Positions 13,199-21,122 of a stretch of 45,879 nt of DNA are shown in pieces. Within the stretch, counting starts at the first letter, position 1. Each line of letters starts with the position of its first letter. This DNA comes from a virus. A model generated the notes under the pieces. It worked only from the letters and a program-made list of their open reading frames with translations, was not told where the DNA came from and searched no databases. The DNA is taken from positions 1-45,879 of the IMG/VR virus record IMGVR_UViG_3300024348_000082, one strand, 5' to 3'. The translations under genes and the position numbers were made by a program.

Positions 13199-13285
13199 TT
13201 AGTTTGTTCCACAATACCATTCTATATACTTTTTAGCGTACCAATAGAAGATAGGAGGTATAGTTAGTAGCGCAATGTATTCCAT
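13199..13285 (-). CDS. Tiny membrane peptide, 28 residues, third gene of the bilin cassette
   Basis: ATG at 13283-13285, one base after the bilin reductase stop, and followed within three bases by the terminator stem. Product MEYIALLTIPPIFYWYAKKY then IEWYCGTN: a hydrophobic, aromatic span (residues 3-16) then a basic pair and one Cys. Tight placement between the reductase stop and the terminator argues it is translated with the cassette. It may be a membrane tether or unrelated; no function assigned. Confidence 0.5.
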   Translation of the reverse strand: MEYIALLTIPPIFYWYAKKYIEWYCGTN

Positions 13286-13286
13286 C

Positions 13287-13973
13287 TTATACCTCTGGAA
13301 AAAGACATTCTTGAATAAATTTATTTACTGTAGCTTCATCAAATCCTAACGATTGCATAACTCTAGGTGTATGAGGATTTTTCTTTTGATTTTGACAATA
13401 CCAATTCTGTTGTTCAGTATAATTAAAATTTTCTATTTTATACTCATAACTATGTTGAGCATTTAGTATATGTAGTGTGTCTAAATACTTCTCTAATGAT
13501 CTCTTAGATAAATCTAATACTTCATTTAGTTCAAACTCAGAGTTAATATTACCAGCAGCTACCATTGCTGAACTAAAGATATTCCTAGCCCATTCAGGTA
13601 ACTCTCTTGGTTTACTCCACTCATAATCTTTTACTTCATTAGCAAACCATTTAACTAACTCATGATCTTTATTACCTGATGGACTAAAGTCATGAAATGC
13701 TCCAGTAACTTTTGTTGGGCCAGCTATTAAATCAAAACCATAGATAGGCGCATCTGAATATATCTTTGGAAACACACACAAATGCATCATTAAAAGTTTC
13801 TTAGTATCTCTAGCATCTACAATATCTAAATGGGCTCTACGAATATTACCACTAATATAAATTTTATTTTCCCAAGGAAATGGATGAGTTTCTTCAGATA
13901 AGAAAGTTCTTGACTCTAGTATATCTTTAAAGTCTTGTATATGTTTTTCTAGTTTACTGAATATTATACTCAT
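13287..13973 (-). CDS. pcyX: Ferredoxin-dependent bilin reductase, PcyX-like
   Basis: A 228-residue member of the PcyA/PebS/PcyX/HY2 family, which reduces biliverdin IX-alpha with electrons from ferredoxin. Aligning by eye with cyanobacterial PcyA: RAHLDIV matches HLELA, MMHLCVFP matches LHCVMFP, and YGFDLIAGP matches FGCDIVAGP. H64 and D81 thus equal the catalytic His88 and Asp105 of PcyA, with exactly 17 residues between them. PcyA Glu76, needed for D-ring vinyl reduction, is replaced by Asp (D50). The C-terminal region has CQNQKKNPHTPRV, comparable with PcyA CQQQQKNDKTRRV. Loss of Glu76 with retention of His/Asp fits PcyX, known from marine viral metagenomes to make phycoerythrobilin. The start overlaps the heme oxygenase gene by 20 bases. 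Family certain; PcyX rather than PcyA assignment and product are inference. Confidence 0.88.
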   Translation of the reverse strand: MSIIFSKLEKHIQDFKDILESRTFLSEETHPFPWENKIYISGNIRRAHLDIVDARDTKKLLMMHLCVFPKIYSDAPIYGFDLIAGPTKVTGAFHDFSPSGNKDHELVKWFANEVKDYEWSKPRELPEWARNIFSSAMVAAGNINSEFELNEVLDLSKRSLEKYLDTLHILNAQHSYEYKIENFNYTEQQNWYCQNQKKNPHTPRVMQSLGFDEATVNKFIQECLFPEV

Positions 13974-14490
13974 CAGCTAGCTCATCAAATAGTTGTGTTG
14001 CAAAGGCAAAGACTACTTTAGCTTCATCGGCTAAATCATCTGTTAACTTTTCTCTAACAGTAGCAATCAATTCTGCTCGGTTATAAAACTCATACATTGA
14101 GCCAGAACCTGGAACTAACTTCTTTAGCATTTGACCACCATACATATCACCAAAATGGCGTACATAAATGTGGGCAAGTAATTGTTCTTTTGAGCATGTC
14201 TTTACGTATTCACAATATGCCATTGTACTCATATGTAAATGTTGTCTTGACTTATCTCTATTTAGATCTCTTAGATCTTGTGCAATTTTAGTTGTACGTT
14301 TAATATTTAAGATATCATCTAGTAATCCTAAATCTTCTGCTCTTTGTTCTAGAGTAGCATAGCAGTGTTTTTGATTAAACAAAAAATCTCCATACTCTTC
14401 TTTTGTGATTTGCCCTGCAAACAGTTTCTTTACAAAAGGATGATTCTCTGCACTATCATGTGCATCTTTAATTAGTTCTCTTAATGCCAT
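13954..14490 (-). CDS. Heme oxygenase (biliverdin-producing)
   Basis: A 178-residue heme oxygenase of the HO-1/HmuO fold; it opens heme to biliverdin IX-alpha, CO and iron. The proximal heme ligand is H11 in LIKDAHDSAEN, matching human HO-1 His25. The distal-helix signature is RHFGDMYGGQ, with D115 (human Asp140) and the flexible GGQ, followed by MLKKL. QITKEEYGDFL matches the family's usual QVTxxxYxxFL. The size is slightly below the usual 210-240, because the C-terminal membrane or extension region is short. A good AAGGAG ribosome binding site precedes the ATG. The product is the substrate of the adjacent bilin reductase, and overlapping genes imply coupled synthesis. No electron donor gene is in the window, so host ferredoxin is assumed. 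Confidence 0.93.
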   Translation of the reverse strand: MALRELIKDAHDSAENHPFVKKLFAGQITKEEYGDFLFNQKHCYATLEQRAEDLGLLDDILNIKRTTKIAQDLRDLNRDKSRQHLHMSTMAYCEYVKTCSKEQLLAHIYVRHFGDMYGGQMLKKLVPGSGSMYEFYNRAELIATVREKLTDDLADEAKVVFAFATQLFDELADEYNIQ

Positions 14491-14500
14491 TTAAACTCCT

Positions 14501-14527
14501 TAATAAAATAGGGAACCGAAGTTCCCC
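14501..14527 (-). terminator. UUCG-loop terminator between the tail genes and heme oxygenase
   Basis: Minus strand GGGGAAC-TTCG-GTTCCC stem (six pairs plus a possible extra G) with a stable UUCG loop, followed by TATTTTATTA. The T tract has two interruptions, so termination may be partial. Only 10 bases separate it from the heme oxygenase ATG and there is no room for a promoter, so the bilin cassette would be expressed by read-through from the tail module. Confidence 0.75.
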
Positions 14528-14541
14528 ATTTGTTTACTTAT

Positions 14542-14991
14542 TTACTTACTTGGTCTATCTGGCCATTCTACATCATCATAATCAATAGGATTAGGATATA
14601 ATGTAGTTAGGTCTCGTAATGCTTGCCTATATTCTGCCCATTCCTGCTTTTTTGCAGGAGATAAAGGAGAGTCTGCCATCTGAGTCCAATCAGAAGAAAC
14701 TAATTCAAATCCTCTACGTCCTCTAATAAGTCTATCTAGCATTTCTTCTTGAGAAAAAGTAGTAATTTCCCAATTAATTGAGAAACTACCATCCTCTTTT
14801 TTAGACCATCCATTTTCAGAGCATATTTGATTTGGAGCTAATTCAGGCATATTTTCTTCAATAGGTACATAATTAAACTCTTTTAGTGAGCTATCATTTA
14901 CTTCACCATTAATTACATATGCTAAATTTTCTGCAGTTACTGGATGACCATTTACTTCATTGTTAATAACTTGTATATAATATTTATTCAT
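14542..14991 (-). CDS. Tail fibre assembly chaperone-like protein (Tfa/gp38-like C terminus)
   Basis: A 149-residue protein. The C-terminal third carries DWTQMADSPLSPAKKQEW, AEYRQALRDL, then a WPDRP tail. This is the conserved C-terminal block of phage tail fibre assembly chaperones and related virion-associated proteins. The N-terminal part (NKYYIQVINNEVNGHPVTAE) is beta-like and probably binds a fibre tip. It follows directly after the glycine-rich adhesin gene, where fibre chaperones usually sit. The chaperone role is inference from motif and position. Confidence 0.75.
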   Translation of the reverse strand: MNKYYIQVINNEVNGHPVTAENLAYVINGEVNDSSLKEFNYVPIEENMPELAPNQICSENGWSKKEDGSFSINWEITTFSQEEMLDRLIRGRRGFELVSSDWTQMADSPLSPAKKQEWAEYRQALRDLTTLYPNPIDYDDVEWPDRPSK

Positions 14992-15000
14992 TTTTTACCT

Positions 15001-16005
15001 TTACTTGGCATTAGATGGAAAACTTCTACCTGGACCCCATATAATACGTACTCCACCATGGGCTCCTTTACAAAAATTACCATTGCCACTCTGTGAAGTC
15101 CCAGGACCAGCACCACCGCCTCCACAACGACCACCTTCACCATGATATGTGGTTCTACCATAAAAAGTTTGTGAACCATTAGAGTTTGGAGAACCAAATT
15201 CACCACCAGAACCGCCTTGGCCCCCTGCATGTGGGGTAGTAGAGTTTACATAAGACCAAGTATTTCCCCATTGGCTATTATATGATGAGGCTTGTTGAGT
15301 ACCAGAAGTGCCTTCTCCATAAAGGTCTACACCGCCACCGCCACCAAATCCATAAGTAGAAGATTGGTATCCAAAGCCTCCAGCAGCACCTCCACCAGAA
15401 CCAGAGCCACCATTAGGGCCAAGACTAGTTCCATAATTGCCATCTCCACCATCGCCAGTGTAACCACCAGCACCACCGCCACCACCTTGCCAATTAGTAG
15501 AATAGGTGCCCCCTCCTTTACCCCCAGAAGCTGCTACAGATCCACTAATAGGTACTGCTCTATTAGTACCGGGCGCTTGAGCACCGCCTGCTGCTCCAAA
15601 AAAGCCACTTAGACTAGATGTGCCTCCAGTGGATAAACCATTACTACCTGTTCCAGCGCCTTCACCTACGTTTATAGTGATAGATTGTCCTGGTGTGACA
15701 GGGATGTTGTTAGCCCATGCCGTAGCACCCCCACCACCCGCTGAATTTGCCCATGTATATCCACCAGAACCACCAGCCCCAATACATACAGCAGAAACAG
15801 AATATGTTTCTGATGGTACTACGAAGGTAAAAGTACCTGGAGTACGATATTCTATTTGTCCTGGAGGCCCACTTCCTAATAAATCACCTACATATGAACT
15901 TCCGTAGCTAGTTCCTGTTCTTCCTGCTAATCCTAGAGTAGTTGTACTTACATTTTTAGTAACAACATTATCTGTTTTAATGTTATTAGCGAATAAATCT
16001 GCCAT
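15001..16005 (-). CDS. Glycine-rich tail fibre tip / adhesin
   Basis: A 334-residue protein. Residues 1-60 are a virion-attachment-like N terminus (MADLFANNIKTDNVVTKNVS). From about 70, SVSAVCIGAGGSGGYTW and IPVTPGQSITINVGEGAG lead into long Gly-runs such as GGGGGAGGYTGDGGDG. Such arrays of glycine-rich loops form polyglycine helical bundles in some T-even fibre tips and are common in fibre proteins of environmental phages. The C-terminal GAHGGVRIIWGPGRSFP closes the domain. It probably binds the receptor. A fibre chaperone-like gene follows with a short gap. Confidence 0.78.
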   Translation of the reverse strand: MADLFANNIKTDNVVTKNVSTTTLGLAGRTGTSYGSSYVGDLLGSGPPGQIEYRTPGTFTFVVPSETYSVSAVCIGAGGSGGYTWANSAGGGGATAWANNIPVTPGQSITINVGEGAGTGSNGLSTGGTSSLSGFFGAAGGAQAPGTNRAVPISGSVAASGGKGGGTYSTNWQGGGGGAGGYTGDGGDGNYGTSLGPNGGSGSGGGAAGGFGYQSSTYGFGGGGGVDLYGEGTSGTQQASSYNSQWGNTWSYVNSTTPHAGGQGGSGGEFGSPNSNGSQTFYGRTTYHGEGGRCGGGGAGPGTSQSGNGNFCKGAHGGVRIIWGPGRSFPSNAK

Positions 16006-16015
16006 TTAAATCTCC

Positions 16016-16231
16016 TTAAGTAGCAGAAGAAGATTCTCTTGCTCTAGCTAGTTCTGTTCTCTCTGCAGCAAGTTCCTCTTCAGTCATTGCACGAATAGTA
16101 CCATTAGTCTTGATAAGTCTAAAACCCATTAAGCTATCTGCACAAGTTTCAAAACCTTCTAAATTAGTACCCTCTATTGGATTTAAGTAGCAGATATCAC
16201 TTTTATTTTCAGAATTAAATTTTACGTACAT
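16016..16231 (-). CDS. Small virion or fibre-accessory protein, 71 residues
   Basis: I chose the ATG at 16229-16231 (MYVKFNSENKSDICYLNPIE), which has GGAG eight bases upstream; a longer start at 16246 is possible. The C-terminal half is a Glu/Arg/Ala-rich helix (TEEELAAERTELARARE). It lies between two fibre genes, overlaps the stop region of the upstream one, and may be an accessory or chaperone. No family recognised. Confidence 0.58.
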   Translation of the reverse strand: MYVKFNSENKSDICYLNPIEGTNLEGFETCADSLMGFRLIKTNGTIRAMTEEELAAERTELARARESSSAT

Positions 16232-16232
16232 T

Positions 16233-17180
16233 TTAACGATCTCCATAGTTTAGGGCTGTATCATTCCAGATTTTCTTAATAATAGCGCTTGCACTGCCAG
16301 CATATGTCATATTAAATCTAGATTGATATAATGAGCTTAACATTCGCATATCACAAATAATAGATGAATTTGTGAATGTAGTATTAAGCGCAGTGAAATA
16401 ATTTGTGTCCTTGAAACGATATGTTGTTACATATCTATCAGTGCTAATTAAACAAACTAATACAGTAGTATTTGCAGGAATACTAAAAGAACCAGTCAGA
16501 CTAGAATTACTTGTTGTTGTTTGTGAACTTGCAAGACTAGTCCCTGTTACACCAGTCACACCACTATATAAACCAGAATTAGGTGCTAATACAAACAATT
16601 GAGCACCTTCATAACCAGCACTCCAGTAATCAGAAACATATGAGCTAAAACTAACAGAAATAGCAGCACTACTAGTATTACGAACAGGCATAATACGCAT
16701 TGAATGACCTGCATTACTTGTATCGTTATCATAGTGAAAAATATCACGAGCATAACCTAAACGATTACCATTAGCAAACTGAAGTTGACGACTTAAGCCA
16801 CCTTCAAAATCACCAATGAATTGTTGTTCAGAGGTTCCCGCATTTCCCATACCATCACCAAATGCCATATTAATAAACTGAATTAAATTATTATCAGTAT
16901 GTGCTTGATAAGAATAAAATGTAGTCCAGGGGCCAGAACTAGCCCACTCTCCTGTACTATAAGTGTTATTACGATCAGTATGGCTAATTAAAGAACCAAC
17001 AATACCTTTTCCTTCTGGAGCAACTAAACCAGAGATAACATCAACAACAGGACCAGCACCAAAGACTAAGTTGCCTGCTCCATCTGTTTTCATGAACTGG
17101 CCATTTGTACCATCTGATGTAGGTAGGGTTAGAGCAACACCACCTGATTTTTGAATTTGGTCTACAACAATTTTAGACAT
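16233..17180 (-). CDS. Tail fibre / adhesin protein, 315 residues
   Basis: The N terminus MSKIVVDQIQKSGGVALTLP then SDGTNGQFMKTDGAGNLVFG is a known virion-attachment/trimer repeat of environmental phage fibres: the G-x-F-M-x-T-D-G-x-G-x-L unit caps a beta-prism. The remaining 250 residues are Ser/Thr/Asn/Gly-rich beta structure with no recognised catalytic motif, probably the receptor-binding part. It sits between the tailspike and the glycine-rich adhesin. The general fibre role is well supported; partner and ligand are not. Confidence 0.75.
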   Translation of the reverse strand: MSKIVVDQIQKSGGVALTLPTSDGTNGQFMKTDGAGNLVFGAGPVVDVISGLVAPEGKGIVGSLISHTDRNNTYSTGEWASSGPWTTFYSYQAHTDNNLIQFINMAFGDGMGNAGTSEQQFIGDFEGGLSRQLQFANGNRLGYARDIFHYDNDTSNAGHSMRIMPVRNTSSAAISVSFSSYVSDYWSAGYEGAQLFVLAPNSGLYSGVTGVTGTSLASSQTTTSNSSLTGSFSIPANTTVLVCLISTDRYVTTYRFKDTNYFTALNTTFTNSSIICDMRMLSSLYQSRFNMTYAGSASAIIKKIWNDTALNYGDR

Positions 17181-17190
17181 AATTTATTCC

Positions 17191-20100
17191 TTAATTAAAG
17201 AGTGCAAATCCATTTGGATTCAACACGAAATGATAAGCGTTTGGAGCAATAGTGTATACTGTTGCGCCAGAAAGAGTTAGTGTAGACATACTGAAAGTCA
17301 TTTTATAAGAACCTAAAGTTTTATTAGTACTAATAGTACTTACTAGTGGTAATTCATTTACACTTATACCACTCACTGCAGTGTTTGTATAACTATTTGC
17401 AGAGGTTAAAGTAGCTGCATCACCTGCATCTATGTAAGTCTTAGCTGCATTCTGAGAAGGTACTAATACATTTGAAGTACCTAAAGCAACGTTTGTACTA
17501 ATAATACCAGTTGTTGAAGCTGTAGTCTTAGTGTCTACATAAGTCTTTACTGCATATTCTGTTGGAACCGCAGTATTAGAGTTACCTGACATTGCACCAT
17601 CACTAGAGAACTCATTAATAGTCTCGCCTAATTGTGCACCAATAGAGCCAAGCTTAAGAGAGGTTAAACCAGCTAAATCGAAAGCATTAGCATTCAAGGT
17701 TGCACGGCCAGTAGCTTGATCAATACGGAAATATTCACCAACCCTAAAGTTACCATCTTGGTCAGTACTTACATAATATACACGACCTGGATAGGCTTCA
17801 TCAGTTTCATTACCTTGAGCAGCAGGTTGTGTAGGTACTCCTGGATAGTTAGTTGTTACTACACCGCCAGTACCAATGCTTAAGAAGTCGTGACCAGTTA
17901 AACGAATTTGACTATACTGTCTACGCATAGTAACTACTGAATTTGCTGGAGAACCGTTTGGTTTCTCTTGTGCAAGAACTAATACAATCTCACTACTTGA
18001 GTTTGTGTAGGTTCCTGATACACTCTGAATAACATAAGAGAATATATCACCTGCAATAGAAATACTAGAACCTGGCTTTGGTAAAGCGGTTAATCCATTT
18101 ACGATTAATACGAAACCTTTTTGATCTTCTAGTGCTCCTGTGTTAACAACACCAGTACCACCACTTGTAAAGGTTAATGCTTGACCTGCTGTAAATGTAC
18201 CTGTAGTATTCTTTACATAAACTTTATCAGCAGAATATTGTACGTTAGTAACTATACCTGTACCTGATGGACCTGTAACAGTATCACCTACATTAATAGC
18301 ACCGCCACCATATTGGAAGTTTAATTGTTTACCAACTAAAGCACCTGTTAACGCTGATTCATTAATATCAAATCCACGGGATGTAGCACCCCATGTGCCA
18401 TAGCTATTATTACCGTTTAATGCACGAATAAATCCACCGCCTGAAGCAGTATAGCCAAAATAGCAGTAGTATGTAAAGCAAGATACAATCTCAGATTTAC
18501 CACCATCTTTAACCCAGTAGCCAATACCATTATCAGAGATAACAGTGTAACCATGGAAAATCATAGTCTTAGCACCTGTTGCATGCACAGAGCCATCAAT
18601 TAAAGCGCCAATACCACCAGAGCCAATGAATGAACATTCAAGTACATATGGTGATTTGTGTGTGATAGGGCTAGCTGGATTCAATCTAACAACAACACCT
18701 TTAATAGTAGACGTAGTAACATCTGATGGTGTAGTACCACCAGGAGTCCAACCTGTCATGCCTCTAAAGGTCATCTTATTAAGAATAGAACCATTACTCA
18801 TTAAGAACATGGTTGCTTGTGCGTTTACAGTAACGCCATCATCACTTAAACCAGATTTAGGTTCAATAATAACTGTACGCTGATTATCTCCTACAATAGC
18901 AACATTAGCTGGAATTGTAATAGGTAATTGCTCATCATAAGTACCTGTCTTAACAAAGATTGTAGATCCTTCTGGAGCATTATCACAAGCATATCTAATA
19001 GATGCATATGGAGTTGTTAAGTTTTTACCATAAGCTGCTGCATCTACACCATGTGGAGCCACATAGAATACATTAGCAGATTGTGTAGCACCAATCCAGT
19101 CTAAAGTTATACCATTACCATTAACAGTTAAGCTTTGTCCAGCATCTGTTGCTTGAATTGGAGGTAATACGTCTGAACCGCCAACAACAAACAATGACCA
19201 CTTAGCGGCATCAGTAGGGAAAGAAGCACTAGAGGTATGATCTTGAGTTGCTAAATATGCAGAACCAATTGTATCTTTAATTATATCATCTTTTAGATAT
19301 AAAGTAGAAGGAGCCCAAGTACCTCTCCATCTGACACCTGAGTTAAATTTTTGCCATTTAGCTGCTGCTAAATCAGTTTCAAATGCAGTTGATGCATGGG
19401 GAATAAGAGATATATAAGTATTACCACCATGTGAAATTACTTCATCAATACCATATTCCGTAGCACTAGCCCAAATACCTTTGTTCTTAAAACCTGCAAC
19501 TAATTTATCCCATGTAGCAGTGGTTGTTGGGTTTGTATTGTTATTATCAATCCTAGCTTGGAATAAACTACCACCATAAGTTACAACTTCACCAATTTTA
19601 TAAGCAGTTAAACTAGACCATACACCTTGATATTTTAAACCTGCATTATAGAGTTCCCAGTATGATGCTGCAGTAGGTAAATTGCCAGTTGAATCTTGTA
19701 GTGCAATGTAAGTGTTTGATCCATAGGTTACTAGATCACCCTTCTTATATGCTGTAGCATTTACATATGCACCCTTAAACAGTGTACCACCTGTAATAAT
19801 TTCCCAACTAGCTGTTGTTGTAGGTAGAGTATTAGATTGTTCTTGTTTACTTCTATATAGTGTATTACCATATACAACTAAATCATTTAAATAGTATGTT
19901 GTGACTGAACTATAAGTACCTTGGAATTTAGTACCGCTAATTAAGAGTTCCCACTGAGTAGTATTAGTAGGGATATTACCTGTAGTGTTTACTTTTGCAC
20001 GATAGATATTTGGTCCGTATGCAACTAAGTCACCTGGAACATAGGCTGTTGCGTTATTATAAACACTTTTTGCACTAATACCTTCAACAAACTTATCCCA

Positions 20101-20559
20101 GAATCCTGTTTGAGTAGGATCATTACCTGTAGTATCTTGTTTAGCAATATAAACAGAACCACCATAAACTACTACGTCATTCTTTTGATATGCTGATACA
20201 GGATTGTATGTACCTTCATATTGAATACCATCAGCAAATTGTGACCAGTATGTAGTGTTAGGAGGAGTCTGGTTTACACTGTCTAAAACAGCAATATAGA
20301 CTTTACCACCATGGGCAATACCATCACCTACTTTGTAATCAACAGCTGTGCTAAAATTACCTCTAAATTTAAATCCTTGAATCATCAAGGCCCAATATAC
20401 TGTATTTGTTGGTAAATTACCAGAGGTCTTTAGACCATACGTATATACATAAACGTTACCACCATATTTGACGATATCGTTTGATTCGTAAGTGGTGGAT
20501 TGTAACCAGTCACCTGCGAAATGAAACCGTAGTTTCCCTAAATCAATTAATTGTGTCAT
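17191..20559 (-). CDS. Large tailspike with nine 49-residue repeats and a probable beta-helix
   Basis: A 1122-residue protein. Residues about 12-465 contain nine tandem units of about 49 residues, each with a W or Y, a GD.V.YGG..Y.A strand, a NxPT...W strand and a final G (for example GDLVTYGSNTYIALQDSTGN). These resemble carbohydrate-binding modules of the chitin/cellulose-binding (CBM5/12-like) type. From about 500, FYVAPHGVDAAAYGK, TPYASIRYACDN and STIFVKTGTYDE open a pectin-lyase-like beta-helix. The C-terminal part holds AGLTSLKLGS and a T-rich coiled region. It probably binds, and may cut, a surface polysaccharide. The enzymatic role cannot be shown: no catalytic site is evident by eye. 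Confidence 0.82.
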   Translation of the reverse strand: MTQLIDLGKLRFHFAGDWLQSTTYESNDIVKYGGNVYVYTYGLKTSGNLPTNTVYWALMIQGFKFRGNFSTAVDYKVGDGIAHGGKVYIAVLDSVNQTPPNTTYWSQFADGIQYEGTYNPVSAYQKNDVVVYGGSVYIAKQDTTGNDPTQTGFWDKFVEGISAKSVYNNATAYVPGDLVAYGPNIYRAKVNTTGNIPTNTTQWELLISGTKFQGTYSSVTTYYLNDLVVYGNTLYRSKQEQSNTLPTTTASWEIITGGTLFKGAYVNATAYKKGDLVTYGSNTYIALQDSTGNLPTAASYWELYNAGLKYQGVWSSLTAYKIGEVVTYGGSLFQARIDNNNTNPTTTATWDKLVAGFKNKGIWASATEYGIDEVISHGGNTYISLIPHASTAFETDLAAAKWQKFNSGVRWRGTWAPSTLYLKDDIIKDTIGSAYLATQDHTSSASFPTDAAKWSLFVVGGSDVLPPIQATDAGQSLTVNGNGITLDWIGATQSANVFYVAPHGVDAAAYGKNLTTPYASIRYACDNAPEGSTIFVKTGTYDEQLPITIPANVAIVGDNQRTVIIEPKSGLSDDGVTVNAQATMFLMSNGSILNKMTFRGMTGWTPGGTTPSDVTTSTIKGVVVRLNPASPITHKSPYVLECSFIGSGGIGALIDGSVHATGAKTMIFHGYTVISDNGIGYWVKDGGKSEIVSCFTYYCYFGYTASGGGFIRALNGNNSYGTWGATSRGFDINESALTGALVGKQLNFQYGGGAINVGDTVTGPSGTGIVTNVQYSADKVYVKNTTGTFTAGQALTFTSGGTGVVNTGALEDQKGFVLIVNGLTALPKPGSSISIAGDIFSYVIQSVSGTYTNSSSEIVLVLAQEKPNGSPANSVVTMRRQYSQIRLTGHDFLSIGTGGVVTTNYPGVPTQPAAQGNETDEAYPGRVYYVSTDQDGNFRVGEYFRIDQATGRATLNANAFDLAGLTSLKLGSIGAQLGETINEFSSDGAMSGNSNTAVPTEYAVKTYVDTKTTASTTGIISTNVALGTSNVLVPSQNAAKTYIDAGDAATLTSANSYTNTAVSGISVNELPLVSTISTNKTLGSYKMTFSMSTLTLSGATVYTIAPNAYHFVLNPNGFALFN

Positions 20560-20786
20560 AAGAATTTCACCTGTAAATGTCCATTGTTACCCCACTGAAA
20601 CTTTAAAGTATCACGAGACCAAACCCATTGTCTATAATCATATTTGTCAATAATACCTTCATCAGGTAACATAACTGGAGAACCATCATTAATGATCTCT
20701 ATTTCCAAGTTACCTGTGTCTGGATTAAATCTAAATCCATAAAAGGTTTTATCAGCTAAATCTGTACCTTCATAAAAGCCAGCCAT
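20556..20786 (-). CDS. Small virion-associated protein, 76 residues
   Basis: Starts MAGFYEGTDLADKTFYGFRF and contains FNPDTGNLEIEIINDG, then YDYRQWVWSRDTLKFQW. I recall this pattern from short proteins located before tail fibre genes in marine phages, annotated as structural or hypothetical. Start overlaps the upstream gene's stop as TAATG-like; end overlaps the tailspike start. Probably a baseplate or fibre adaptor. Assignment by context. Confidence 0.65.
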   Translation of the reverse strand: MAGFYEGTDLADKTFYGFRFNPDTGNLEIEIINDGSPVMLPDEGIIDKYDYRQWVWSRDTLKFQWGNNGHLQVKFL

Positions 20787-21112
20787 TATGCTACTCCTGA
20801 TAGAATTGAAGCAATAGCGTCAAAAGCATTAGCATCAACACTGATGGAAATTAATTGATCACCAGGTAATAGTATAATTTTATTACCTTTCATTACTTCT
20901 TCATTTTCTCCGTTACCTACACGTTTATCTTTTACGATGTATGCATCGCCAGTAGATTTACGTAAGATAAGACTAACAGGAAGAAAACTGCCTGTTTTGT
21001 TTGCTAAGTTACACCCAATAAGAATTGCTTTGGTATTAGTAGGAGCTGTATAAATCACAACTTCAGTAGTTCCAATATTAGATGCAACAGCGTTAATAAA
21101 ATTATTTGCCAT
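20786..21112 (-). CDS. Small virion-associated beta protein, 108 residues
   Basis: Starts MANNFINAVASNIGTTEVVI and contains YTAPTNTKAILIGCNLANKT, then a hairpin-rich KSTGDAYIVKDKRV and LLPGDQLISISVDANAF. The shape (TAPTNTKAILIGC... LLPGDQL) is that of small beta-sandwich structural proteins that occur repeatedly in tail regions of environmental phages. Its place between two fibre genes suggests a fibre collar or adaptor. No enzymatic motif. Confidence 0.68.
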   Translation of the reverse strand: MANNFINAVASNIGTTEVVIYTAPTNTKAILIGCNLANKTGSFLPVSLILRKSTGDAYIVKDKRVGNGENEEVMKGNKIILLPGDQLISISVDANAFDAIASILSGVA

Positions 21113-21122
21113 TGTTTTCTCC

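Noticed and set aside
13221-13241. Minus strand GGTACGCTAAA inside the 28-residue gene, like part of phage promoter copy 3
   Set aside because: It lacks the TTTACCAG upstream part and the downstream GAGAGA; an 11-base match in AT-rich DNA is weak and it is within a coding sequence.
14988-15230. An 80-codon frame beside the glycine-rich adhesin
   Set aside because: It overlaps the adhesin in another frame and has the composition expected from its glycine codons; a shadow of the real gene.
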